This document shows positions 21,843 to 30,100 of a stretch of 64,000 bases of DNA, one piece after another; the first letter of the stretch is position 1, and each line of letters begins with the position of its first letter. Source of the DNA: Turneriella sp942492915 (GTDB taxonomy: Bacteria; Spirochaetota; Leptospiria; Turneriellales; Turneriellaceae); the NCBI GenBank assembly GCA_942492915.1, contig OW818662.1:1116001-1180000 (forward strand). The letters run 5' to 3'. The position numbers and the translations under genes were made by a program. The notes beneath the pieces were generated by a model that did no database searches, was not told the DNA's origin, and saw only the letters and a list, made by a program, of their open reading frames with translations.

Positions 21843-23318
21843 ATGAACTGCGTGATTCTCTGCCGGGTGTCTTCAAAAGAGCAGGCCGAAGGGTTCAGCC
21901 TCGATGCGCAAGAAAGGCTGCTTCGGGAGTATTGCGAGAAGCAGGGTTTCAACATATCTCAGGGTTACTCGATCTCTGAATCGGCCTCTGGGCAATCGGT
22001 GCGCGTGAAGTATCGCGAGATGCTTGGCTTCGTCGAGTCGCAGAACATCCCGGCTATTGTGGTCGAAAAGACAGACCGGCTACTGCGCAACCTGACAGAC
22101 TATGCGGAGATTAAAAGACTCGTGTTTGATCGCGGCATCGAGATTCATTTCGTCAAAGAGCGGGAGATTCTCAGCAAGTCGTCAAATTCTCACGTGCGAC
22201 AGGTGTTCGGGTTCAAGGCATTACTTGCCGAGGGGTACATCGACAACCTGAGTGAAGAGGTTTTCAAGGGCCTCAAAGAGAAAGCCGAAGCGGGATTTTT
22301 TCCCCATCGTGCGCCGTTCGGCTACACCACCAAAGGTAAGTCTATGGAGCCCGTAGCGCATGAGGTCGAGCTCATAAAGCAGATCGTCGATTTGTACCTG
22401 AGCGGCCAAAGCATCGGCCAGATCAAAGACCACCTGAACGGGCAGGGCATCCGCACCCGAATCGGAAAGCGATGGTCAAAGCATTCTGTGCACCGCATTC
22501 TTTCCTCATCGCTCTACACTGGCTCTTTCGAGTGGCGGGGCAAGGTCTACCAAGGCAGCTACGCGCCGATCATCACCAGAGAGACGCACGGCCAGATTCT
22601 TGAGATCATGACCCGAGCACCCACAGCGAAGCGGTCGTGGCCCCTGTCGGGTCTTTTGGTGAACGGCCACGGCAGACGCATGACGGGCGAGCACCAGAAG
22701 GGGCGGGTCTATTACGGCGGGACATTGCCCACCGGTGGCAAAGGTTACATCAGAGAAGACCGCGCGCTCGAGCTGATCGGCAAAGAGATCGCGGCCGCAG
22801 CCTTCCCGGATTGGCTCGCCAAAGAGGGCGCCGGCATCGCCCGCGAGATCATAGCCGAGAACGACCTCACGCAAGGCTCAGATCTCAGACGCGCACAGAA
22901 AGACCTCTCAGACGCCGAGGCCATGCTCAACCGGCTGCTTGACCTTCACCTCTCAGGTGGCATCGACAAAGCCGCATATCTCGAACGCGCGCGCGAACTA
23001 CAGGCCCGCAAGAAAGCGGCAAACGAGGCAGCCCGGTCTGCGCTGAGATCGTCCGAAGTCACCCGCGAAGAAATCGAGCGGCTGATCTTTGGTCTCAGAG
23101 ACCTGCCAGAACTCTACAGCCAGGGCACACAGGCCGAGCGCCTCAAGATCGTGAAGTCTTTGGTCGATTCCGTGACGGTCTATTCTGCGGCGAAAATCTC
23201 TGTAAAATGGGCTGAACCGTGGGCGACGTTTGCCAAGGCTTCCCCTGAACTCCAAAAAGTTCGAGAAAGTGAGCGGATGCGGGGTTGGCGGGACTTGAAC
23301 CCGTGGCCTTCCGCGTGA
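21843..23318 (+). CDS. int: Large serine integrase
   Basis: The 491-residue recombinase inserts and excises the prophage. The N-terminal resolvase domain has the catalytic serine in CRVSSKEQ (S10), and the arginine-containing KTDRLLRNL block. A recombinase domain follows (APFGYTTKG, then HSVHRILSSSLYTG). The zinc ribbon region (SGLLVNGHGRRMTGEHQKG) has lost all the usual cysteines. A coiled coil at about 340-400 precedes a tail (RGWRDLNPWPSA) translated from the tRNA-Asp gene. The ATG at 21843 is preceded by AGGGTGA. Confidence 0.93.
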   Translation: MNCVILCRVSSKEQAEGFSLDAQERLLREYCEKQGFNISQGYSISESASGQSVRVKYREMLGFVESQNIPAIVVEKTDRLLRNLTDYAEIKRLVFDRGIEIHFVKEREILSKSSNSHVRQVFGFKALLAEGYIDNLSEEVFKGLKEKAEAGFFPHRAPFGYTTKGKSMEPVAHEVELIKQIVDLYLSGQSIGQIKDHLNGQGIRTRIGKRWSKHSVHRILSSSLYTGSFEWRGKVYQGSYAPIITRETHGQILEIMTRAPTAKRSWPLSGLLVNGHGRRMTGEHQKGRVYYGGTLPTGGKGYIREDRALELIGKEIAAAAFPDWLAKEGAGIAREIIAENDLTQGSDLRRAQKDLSDAEAMLNRLLDLHLSGGIDKAAYLERARELQARKKAANEAARSALRSSEVTREEIERLIFGLRDLPELYSQGTQAERLKIVKSLVDSVTVYSAAKISVKWAEPWATFAKASPELQKVRESERMRGWRDLNPWPSA

Positions 23319-23353
23319 CAGGCGGATGCTCTAACCAACTGAGCTACAACCCC
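23280..23353 (-). tRNA. tRNA-Asp (anticodon GTC)
   Basis: On the minus strand the sequence folds as a full cloverleaf: acceptor GGGGTTG/CAACCCC, D-arm GCTC-AGTTGGTTA-GAGC, anticodon arm TCCGC-CTGTCAC-GCGGA with GTC, T-arm around TTCAAGT. Position 49-65 of the T stem is a mismatch (A/C). The discriminator is G and CCA is not encoded. The integrase gene reads into its 3' half (to 23318), so this is the attachment site of the prophage. Confidence 0.93.
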
Positions 23354-23371
23354 AGTTTCTAAATATAAAAA

Positions 23372-23449
23372 GGCGGATGCCCTAACCAACTGTGCAAAGG
23401 CGTTTCCTCGAAACGCCGCCGCTCCGTCTTCGGTGCTACAACCCCAGTT
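23372..23449 (-). pseudogene. Broken copy of the tRNA-Asp 5' half
   Basis: Bases 23372-23395 repeat the tRNA's D-arm and anticodon side (GGCGGATGC, CTAACCAACTG, two substitutions) and 23435-23449 repeat its 5' acceptor end (GCTACAACCCCAGTT). About 39 bases inserted between them form a hairpin (GGCGTTTC-CTC-GAAACGCC). There is no 3' half. Likely debris of an earlier integration event at the same tRNA. Confidence 0.75.
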
Positions 23450-23624
23450 AAACCTATTTCAACCCGTAACGCCGATCTTGATGGCCGCTTGGGCAACCAA
23501 ACCACACTTTCCGAGTGGAGGCACTTTCGAAGATCGAGACCCGCTGTCTACGAAATCTTGATTCGCAGGTTACCGGCAGCGGGATACAATTGACGGCTTC
23601 TTTGCCTGTGCGGGCAGTGCATTC

Positions 23625-24239
23625 ATGGCTGACGTACTTGATGAATCCCGACGATATTTTGCGGCCCGGCTCGCGGACGCCGAAAGTGCGCCGCACCTGC
23701 ACAATGAGCAGATCAGGGTCTACAAAGAATACCTGAAAATACTCGGTGAAAGCTGTACTCCCGAAGAATACGGGCAGAAGCTCGGGCCGCTGGCAAGCAT
23801 GTTTGCCGTAGCACGCGCCGAGCAGATGGATAAATATATGAATCTCATGCGCCTCTACCACAAAATCGGCAATCCTGATAAACTCGAGGCTGCGAAGCTG
23901 CGCTACGATACAGCGCAGAAAGCGCAAAACCACGGTGATCTGGTGAACCTGATGAGCTCTGCGCAGACCCAGGCCGCGGCGATCGATGCGCGCGGCAACG
24001 AAAAACTGGGGCTCGCCTCGACGCTCGTGCAGTGTGTTATTGCGGCCATGACCGAACCCGTAGGGGAATTCACCAATGGGCGCCATGCCGCGGTGCTCGA
24101 AACCTCCACTAAACTACTGCAGCTCGACCCGACTTTTCAATGGAGTTCGCTGAACGACGCGCCGTATGCATACGTTATATTTTTTGACGCACCGCGAATG
24201 GCGCGGCTGGGCGAAGTGTTTTCACGAATCAAAGCGTAA
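23625..24239 (+). CDS. Helical protein of unknown function
   Basis: A 204-residue soluble protein (begins MADVLDESRRYFAARLADAE) that is nearly all helix, with repeated alanine/leucine heptads and a C-terminal beta-like end (APYAYVIFFDAPRMARLGEV). No domain recognised. The overlapping minus-strand frame (23454-24086) is a shadow. It precedes a second helical protein by 21 bases, and both may belong to one transcript. As the first genes beyond the attachment site, they could be chromosomal or left from an older element. Confidence 0.65.
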   Translation: MADVLDESRRYFAARLADAESAPHLHNEQIRVYKEYLKILGESCTPEEYGQKLGPLASMFAVARAEQMDKYMNLMRLYHKIGNPDKLEAAKLRYDTAQKAQNHGDLVNLMSSAQTQAAAIDARGNEKLGLASTLVQCVIAAMTEPVGEFTNGRHAAVLETSTKLLQLDPTFQWSSLNDAPYAYVIFFDAPRMARLGEVFSRIKA

Positions 24240-24260
24240 GGCGCAACAGGAGATTATTGT

Positions 24261-25307
24261 ATGGACGAAGGCAGCCGTGGCATGCTCGACAGTTACAAGT
24301 CGGGCATTGATAATTATGTAAAGCGACTAGGGCCGACACACCCGAAAATAGTGCCGCTACTGGCATTCTTCGCCGAGTTCGAGAAACTGGGTGAGGCGAG
24401 CGCTGGCTACGGCGCGTTTCACGCGGCAGCAAGCGAGCAGAACTTCTACGGGAAACTGACCAATCTGATGACCGAAGCGGCTATGGCGCAACCCACCAAC
24501 GGTACCCGCTCTGAACCGACGGTCGCAGACGCCGCAAAAGGATACCACGCGGCTTACGCAAGCATCTCGGCCGAAGCGAAGGCGAGCGCGGCGGGTAAGG
24601 CGTACGAGCGCATCTTTCAGATCGAAAAAGAATGTGATTCGGCGCTGCAGTTTATGCGGCGCCTGGCCGAAGAGCATTTGCTGACCGATATCTCGCGGCA
24701 GCAGCTGATACACGAATTTGCCCGCGCGCAGCAAGAAATCAGGAATACAGCGAACCTTACGGGCGGCGCGGGCATCTCAGTACCGGCGACAGACGCATAC
24801 CTCAAATCGACAATCGAAGCCATGCAGAAGGCGAAGAGTATCACCGAAGTGGAATACCTCGCCGTCGCGCGCGCCGAAATAGCCCAACTCGCGACCGTGT
24901 GGGACAATGGCTTCTGCGCCGCGATCTACCATGCTTTCGGTTCAGAACTTTCGGGCTATATGCTTGCGCCGATTGAGATTAACCGGCAGAGAACCGAAAA
25001 TCTCGCTCGTTTTATCGCCGACTTTTTTGGTGTAGGATGGGAAGACCTGCACAAGATTGAACGCGTTTGGGACTTTTTTACCGTAACGCTTTGGCCGACG
25101 CTGAAGGCTGATTACGCCAAAAAAGACATCCACACGGCTGAGGCGTTTCGCGACTACCTCAAGCAGAGCTTTGACAAGGTGATGAAAGACAAGCCGCCGC
25201 TCGCGGTGAGCGCGGGTAATGCAACCGCCCGCTTCTGGAGCGAGATAGTTCCGCTGGGGCAGGTATACAGAAAGTTGCTCAATCCGCCTGACATTCTTGC
25301 CACCTGA
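24261..25307 (+). CDS. Helical protein of unknown function
   Basis: The 348-residue protein (begins MDEGSRGMLDSYKSGIDNYV) is helical throughout, with alanine-rich stretches and no signal peptide, membrane helix or catalytic motif. A good ribosome site (AGGAGA) lies eight bases before the ATG. It follows a shorter protein of similar composition. I do not recognise the family. Confidence 0.7.
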   Translation: MDEGSRGMLDSYKSGIDNYVKRLGPTHPKIVPLLAFFAEFEKLGEASAGYGAFHAAASEQNFYGKLTNLMTEAAMAQPTNGTRSEPTVADAAKGYHAAYASISAEAKASAAGKAYERIFQIEKECDSALQFMRRLAEEHLLTDISRQQLIHEFARAQQEIRNTANLTGGAGISVPATDAYLKSTIEAMQKAKSITEVEYLAVARAEIAQLATVWDNGFCAAIYHAFGSELSGYMLAPIEINRQRTENLARFIADFFGVGWEDLHKIERVWDFFTVTLWPTLKADYAKKDIHTAEAFRDYLKQSFDKVMKDKPPLAVSAGNATARFWSEIVPLGQVYRKLLNPPDILAT

Positions 25308-25407
25308 ATGCCGCCCAGGGGCTGTCTGGGTCACCCGTGCCCCAGACCACAGGCACCCATATTTCAATTCGCCTTGACGTTGCGAATCGACGGCCAATTC
25401 GAGCTGT

Positions 25408-25929
25408 ATGTCATCACGTAATTTGATCGTTGCGACGGGCCTTATTGTGGCCGTAGCGGCAACACGCCTTTTCCCGCATCCGCCGAATTTCAGCCCGGTG
25501 ATGGCCGTGGCGCTCTTTGGTTCGGCCGTCTTTGCTAACCGTTATGCCGGTGTGGCGCTTGCCATGGCGATGATGGTGCTCTCCGATCTGTTTATCGGTT
25601 CGCACTCTACGCAGCCTTTTGTATATGTTGCGATGGCAGGTGCTGGAGCGCTCGGCTTTCTGCTGCGCGAGAAGCGTACTGCGCTCAAAATTGCGGGCGC
25701 GACCCTCGCTGGTAGTATGCTGTTTTTTATCGTAACGAACTTTGGTGTTTTTGTGATGCAAGATCTGTACGCAAAGAACCTGCAGGGGTTGACCGAGTGT
25801 TACGCGATGGCGCTGCCATTCTTTCAAAACTCGCTCGCGGGTGATCTGGTGTTCACCGCTGTGCTGTTTACTCTGCACCATTTTCTGGTGGTGGCGCCAG
25901 AGCGCCGTCTCGCTGCATCTGCGGCTTGA
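25408..25929 (+). CDS. DUF6580-type membrane protein
   Basis: The 173-residue protein has about five membrane helices and starts MSSRNLIVATGLIVAVAATR. The RLFPHPPNFSPVMAVALFGS opening and the later VMQDLYAKNLQGL loop match a family of small putative transporters (DUF6580), whose fold resembles substrate-binding components of ECF transporters. It is followed by an alpha/beta hydrolase and a twin-ABC protein. Substrate unknown. Confidence 0.75.
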   Translation: MSSRNLIVATGLIVAVAATRLFPHPPNFSPVMAVALFGSAVFANRYAGVALAMAMMVLSDLFIGSHSTQPFVYVAMAGAGALGFLLREKRTALKIAGATLAGSMLFFIVTNFGVFVMQDLYAKNLQGLTECYAMALPFFQNSLAGDLVFTAVLFTLHHFLVVAPERRLAASAA

Positions 25930-26990
25930 ATTCCTGGTTTCGCGCGCTGGCCTTCATTCGGGTGCAGCAGCGCCCGGGCCCGCAGTCTCTCGCCTCGCGA
26001 ACCGCATCGCCGTTCGCCAAACACCATACAATTTCCATACCGCTCGGCAAGAGCCGTTTTGCGGCAGAGCTCTATACTCCGCCTGAAAAAGATCCCGCAA
26101 CGATCATATTTCTGCACGGCATGTCGCCGCTCGGTATTACAGACCCGAGGCAAATCAAGGCCGCACAGGCGCTCTGCGCTGCCGGCTTTCGTGTGATTTG
26201 TCCTGAGATCGCTGACATCAGAAATTTGCGCGTGACCGCTCAGAGTATCGAAACTTTTGTGCGGGTAGTCGAGGCGATTCTCACCGATCCGGCACTGTGT
26301 CCGACCGGGCGTGCGGCGATGTTTGCGCCCTCGTTTTCGGGGGCGATCTGCCTCAAAGCGGCGGTTGATCCGCGTATTGCTGATTCTGTTTCTGCCGTCT
26401 GCGCGCTTGGCGCGTTTTCGCGTATCGAAAGATCGCTGCACTACCTGATGCATACCGATGATGCGGATGCATACGCGAGACTGATTATTCTTGCAAACTT
26501 CTTACCGCGGCTCAAAATCGGCAAGAATCTCGGCCGCTACTATTTCGCCGCGGCTCACGATAACTGGAACGCGACTGCTTCCCGCAACAAGAACCTCACC
26601 GGCTTTACTGAATCTCACCGGGCGGCCAATGAACTGCGCCGTCTCAGCGCAGCCGAACAGCGCCTCGTCAAACGGCTCGAAAATGACAGGCCCTTTCGCC
26701 GTGAAATAGGTGAAAGGCTGCTAGGTGTCATGCAAGACACCCTCGAGGCATACAATGTCGCCGAGGTCGCGCATAATGTGCGCGCTCCGGTATTTCTGCT
26801 GCATGGCGCGAAAGACGATGTGATACCCGCACGCGAGTCGACTGAGCTTTTTCCCCTGATGCAGAGCGCCCGCCTGGTTGTGTCGCCGTTCATCGGCCAC
26901 GCCGATACCGCTGTTTCGCTGAAGCAGGTGCCTGACGTGTGGCGGCTTGTTTCGGGTTTTGCCTGGTATTTTCGATGCGCGACCGCCTGA
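25926..26990 (+). CDS. Alpha/beta hydrolase
   Basis: The 354-residue protein contains IIFLHGMSPLGITDP (oxyanion region), the nucleophile elbow FAPSFSGA with the serine in FSG, and the acid HGAKDDVIP followed by GHAD with the histidine. The start is uncertain: a TTG at 25926 overlaps the upstream stop; the recognisable domain begins about 40 residues later. It overlaps the next gene by 16 bases. Likely an esterase or lipase-type enzyme acting in the cytoplasm or at the membrane. Confidence 0.75.
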   Translation: MNSWFRALAFIRVQQRPGPQSLASRTASPFAKHHTISIPLGKSRFAAELYTPPEKDPATIIFLHGMSPLGITDPRQIKAAQALCAAGFRVICPEIADIRNLRVTAQSIETFVRVVEAILTDPALCPTGRAAMFAPSFSGAICLKAAVDPRIADSVSAVCALGAFSRIERSLHYLMHTDDADAYARLIILANFLPRLKIGKNLGRYYFAAAHDNWNATASRNKNLTGFTESHRAANELRRLSAAEQRLVKRLENDRPFRREIGERLLGVMQDTLEAYNVAEVAHNVRAPVFLLHGAKDDVIPARESTELFPLMQSARLVVSPFIGHADTAVSLKQVPDVWRLVSGFAWYFRCATA

Positions 26991-28408
26991 TCGCGCACCT
27001 CGCCGGGGTAAGCGTCGCGCGGGCTGCAAAAGTAATTCTGCAGAATGTCGACCTTACGCTTCGCGCAGGCGATCGTATTTTTGTATCAGGTGAAAACGGC
27101 GCGGGCAAGACCTCGCTGCTGTATCTGCTCGCGGGCAGGCTACACCCCTACGAGAACCGGGGCGAGCGCGAATATCCCTGGCTCGGGTCGAACGAATCGC
27201 TTTTTCACCTGCGGCGCCATATCGCGCTGGTGAGCCGTGACGAGCAGTTGCGACTGCAGAAACTGCACGCGCACAGCAGCGTTGCTGACTTTTTGCTGGC
27301 ACACCTCGGCGGCGATGATTTTCTCTATCGGGAATTGACGCCGCACGATCACGCGCGAGTGGCCGATTTGCTGACCACGTGGCAGCTCACCGCGCTTGCG
27401 GGCCGGTTCGTGCGAACGCTCTCGCTCGGTGAAATGCGTCTGGCTACCATTGTGCGGGCAGCGCTTTTGCCCCGCCGGCTATACCTGCTCGATGAAATTC
27501 TGAGCAGCCTTTCAGAGAAGGTCTCAGAGCGCGTACGAGGTTGGATGCAGAATTTGCCAGCAGAATCGGCTGTTATTTTCACGGGCCACGGGAACGAGGC
27601 TGCGCAGGCGCTTGCAGCTTCGCGTCATTTTCACGTGGCTGCAGCAACGGTGCGTGAGCTGACGCCTGTGGCTGAAGTCGATTCAATAGATGTTCAAACC
27701 TTATCGTCGGGGGTAACACAAGCTTCTGACCGTGAGGTACTGATTCATTGCGTCGAAGCAGGGTTCTACCATGACTTCGTATCAATATTTTCAGGCCTAT
27801 CTTTCATTGTTACAACCGGCGATCGCATTCTGCTGACTGGCCCGAACGGTTCTGGAAAAACGACGCTGCTGCGCATCATGCACGGCGATTTTCGCCCGGC
27901 ATGGCAGCAGGGCACCTTGTTGTTCGAGGGGCTTCTTGCGCACGAGCAACGCACCGAACTCTGGCAGAAGGTGCAGTTTGTCGCAGCGGCGCAGTTCAGC
28001 TATTTCCCGGTGGGAATGACGGTACGAGATGTGCTGGCTTCGCGCCTTTCAGGGTCGATCTATATTTACGAAAGCGAGCTGCCAGATTCTGTTGCGCCGG
28101 TACTCACCGCGTTTGAAATCCCCCCGTTATTGCACCGGCTTTTCGCGACGCTGTCAGAAGGTGAGAAAACTCGGGTTTTGATTGCGCGCGCATTTCTGGA
28201 GCCGGCGCCGGTTTATCTGATTGATGAAGGGTTCATGGCGCTGAGCGGGCGCTTCTTCACGCTGACGCAGCAATACCTCAATGCGCTGCCGGCCAAGGCA
28301 ACCGTCGTCATCGCTGCCAACGAGCGGATCACAGAACTGCGCCGGGGCCTCAGCTCTGCGCTGGCAGAGTGGCGGCTTGCCCACGGGCAGCTGACCATTC
28401 TGCCTTAG
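26975..28408 (+). CDS. Twin-ABC ATPase (ModF / ABC-F-like)
   Basis: The 477-residue protein contains two ABC domains. Domain 1: GENGAGKTSL (Walker A), a LSLGEMRLA signature, LYLLDEIL (Walker B). Domain 2: GPNGSGKTTL, LSEGEKTRV and VYLIDEGF. It lacks membrane segments and the long linker of translational ABC-F proteins, and is closer in size and layout to ModF-type cytoplasmic ATPases. The ATG at 26975 overlaps the hydrolase gene. The first-domain signature serine is preserved but Q-loops are weak. Confidence 0.8.
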   Translation: MRDRLIAHLAGVSVARAAKVILQNVDLTLRAGDRIFVSGENGAGKTSLLYLLAGRLHPYENRGEREYPWLGSNESLFHLRRHIALVSRDEQLRLQKLHAHSSVADFLLAHLGGDDFLYRELTPHDHARVADLLTTWQLTALAGRFVRTLSLGEMRLATIVRAALLPRRLYLLDEILSSLSEKVSERVRGWMQNLPAESAVIFTGHGNEAAQALAASRHFHVAAATVRELTPVAEVDSIDVQTLSSGVTQASDREVLIHCVEAGFYHDFVSIFSGLSFIVTTGDRILLTGPNGSGKTTLLRIMHGDFRPAWQQGTLLFEGLLAHEQRTELWQKVQFVAAAQFSYFPVGMTVRDVLASRLSGSIYIYESELPDSVAPVLTAFEIPPLLHRLFATLSEGEKTRVLIARAFLEPAPVYLIDEGFMALSGRFFTLTQQYLNALPAKATVVIAANERITELRRGLSSALAEWRLAHGQLTILP

Positions 28409-30038
28409 CGCGTTTGCTGTAAACGTACCTTTCGAGTTTCGTCTCTTTGATTTTGCCAATCTCAAGAAAGATGAAGCCATCGAGGCTGTTGTTAAAATCT
28501 TTGTCGATACCAAAATCGAAGAACTCGACGCCGCCGTCTTCGCAGAGCTCTGTGTATTGCTTGTAGAGCGTAGGAACAGCGTAACCGTAATGTTTCAGGT
28601 TCTGCTTGAGCTCCTTAAAGCTCTGCTTGTACTCATCGGCTTTGAAAGCTTTGGCGATTTCGGCCTCGTGTCCCTGACGATAGGCAAATCGGTGTTTTGC
28701 CCGTACCGGTGCATCGGCGCGGCCGAACCATTTGCGGTAAAACCACACGAGCATCTCGCGTGCTTCGGTTGAATACGAAGCGCTCACGGAGACTGGTCCG
28801 AAAAGATAGTTATACTGAGTATTCTTGGCCAAAAAGGCGCCGATACCATGCCACAGGTAATCAAGCGCCTGGCTGTTCCAGTAAGCAGGTTGCACAAAAC
28901 TGCGGCCGAGTTCAAGCGCTTGCGGCAGGTACTTCTCGAACTCTTCAGAGAAGCGGAACAGTGTAGAGGTATAAAAGCCAGCCAGCTGGCGCTGGCGGTA
29001 GACCTCGTCACCCGCGGCGAGGCGATAGGCGCCAACGACTTCGAGTTCTGCTGCGTCCCATAGAACGATATGCAGGTAGTGCTGGTCAAAATCGTCGATA
29101 TCGATCTTGCGCATCGTGCCTTCGCCGACCTTTCGAAATGTCAGTTCACGCAGGCGGCCAATTTCGCGCATCAGCGCGGGTGCGGTCTCGAAGCGCACGA
29201 GCAGAATACTGATCTTGTCGTCGGTCTCGCCGAGCACTTCGGCCTGCAGCACGTCTTGGAGAATCAGTTTTTTGTCGGTGGGGTGAACGATATTCTTGGT
29301 GGTGCGAAAGGTTCCGGGTTTGCCGCGTCCGATTTGGTAGACGTGCCTGCGCAACAGGCGCGCCGCCGCACCCGCTTTGATGCCCGCAAATGCTTCGGGC
29401 ATAATGGGATGAGAAATGGTCAGCGCGATCGCCGAGTGTTTCTGGCTCTTGATTTCAGAGTCCAGGGCAATTTCTGAATAGAGGCCGCTTATTGCAGTCC
29501 AGAAGTAGTGCGACAGGCGGTTGCGTGCCGTCACATGCACCGGCACGACCGGTACCTGCCAGCTCGTTGCCATCTGCGCGATGGATTTCGACCAGTCACC
29601 GTCGCTGATACGGTTAAGCCGCCAGTGGCGGGTTTTCGCTGGAAAGTAAATAACTGCGCGTTCGGCTTTCAGCGCGCGTTCGACCTTGCGCAATGTCGTA
29701 TATGGCATTTTGCCGCCGTGGTTCAATATGACCGTTTCATCATCGCCGGCGTATTCGGGCAGCGAATCCGCGATCACTGTGATGTCATGCCTGACCCCGT
29801 GTACTGCAGAGTAGACGGCGATGAGATCAAGAAACGCGAGCGGATGGTTCGCCGCTACGAGTAGCCTGCCTTGCGCGGGAATTTTCTCCCGGTCGCGCAG
29901 GCTGACCATGATCGATAGGTCGATTTCATCGCGGACCTGCTCGACGATATCGGCGAACAGCATATTCTTGCGGCCGTACAGATTCCGTTTAAGGTTTAGA
30001 AACTGCGGGGTGTAGAGGGCATCTTTGAGGTCTAGCAT
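28350..30038 (-). CDS. OlsF-like bifunctional acyltransferase
   Basis: The 562-residue protein has two domains. The N-terminal 250 residues are a PlsC-type acyltransferase with AANHPLAFLD (H65, D71) and VIYFPAKTRHW. The C-terminal half matches the OlsB-like N-acyltransferase fold: VVGAYRLAAGDEV, TSTLFRFSEEFEKY, ELGRSFVQPAYWN and LFGPVSVSASY. The same fusion, OlsF, makes ornithine lipids in other bacteria. A palindrome lies 11 bases upstream of the ATG at 30038. Lipid product is inferred. It overlaps the end of the convergent ATPase gene. Confidence 0.8.
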   Translation of the reverse strand: MLDLKDALYTPQFLNLKRNLYGRKNMLFADIVEQVRDEIDLSIMVSLRDREKIPAQGRLLVAANHPLAFLDLIAVYSAVHGVRHDITVIADSLPEYAGDDETVILNHGGKMPYTTLRKVERALKAERAVIYFPAKTRHWRLNRISDGDWSKSIAQMATSWQVPVVPVHVTARNRLSHYFWTAISGLYSEIALDSEIKSQKHSAIALTISHPIMPEAFAGIKAGAAARLLRRHVYQIGRGKPGTFRTTKNIVHPTDKKLILQDVLQAEVLGETDDKISILLVRFETAPALMREIGRLRELTFRKVGEGTMRKIDIDDFDQHYLHIVLWDAAELEVVGAYRLAAGDEVYRQRQLAGFYTSTLFRFSEEFEKYLPQALELGRSFVQPAYWNSQALDYLWHGIGAFLAKNTQYNYLFGPVSVSASYSTEAREMLVWFYRKWFGRADAPVRAKHRFAYRQGHEAEIAKAFKADEYKQSFKELKQNLKHYGYAVPTLYKQYTELCEDGGVEFFDFGIDKDFNNSLDGFIFLEIGKIKETKLERYVYSKRAKAEWSAARGQAATLPAQS

Positions 30039-30048
30039 GGTTTTATAC

Positions 30049-30064
30049 TTCGTTAAATAACGAA
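30049..30064. promoter_or_regulatory. Palindrome before the acyltransferase gene
   Basis: TTCGTTAAATAACGAA is a perfect 7-2-7 inverted repeat, 11-26 bases upstream of the acyltransferase ATG. A near-identical palindrome lies at 31134-31149 before the M14 peptidase gene, so one regulator may control both. Confidence 0.65.
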
Positions 30065-30100
30065 ATAATGGCAATGCCGTCCTTTTTGAGGTACCGTCAA

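Larger units (their letters stand above)
1..23353. mobile_element. Prophage, right-hand part (left end outside window)
   Basis: A contiguous phage gene set (head protein, portal, terminase, SSB, DnaB-like helicase, RecT/Bet, Cro/CI-type regulators, serine integrase) ends at a tRNA-Asp gene. Lysogeny genes lie at the right and structural genes at the left, so tail and lysis genes should continue left of the window. The right boundary is set by the integrase reading frame entering the tRNA at 23280-23353; from 23625 on, genes look chromosomal. All phage genes from 20593 leftwards are on the minus strand. No obvious frameshift was seen in the core genes, so the prophage may be intact. The exact att core is not resolved here because the partner site is outside the window. 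Confidence 0.93.

Noticed and set aside
23454..24086. 210-codon minus-strand reading frame opposite the first helical host gene
   Set aside because: Basic, low-complexity translation without start site; the plus-strand gene has better composition and is in line with the next gene.
25308..25407. Possible riboswitch before the DUF6580 gene
   Set aside because: Only a short GC-rich imperfect repeat is visible; no known aptamer pattern.
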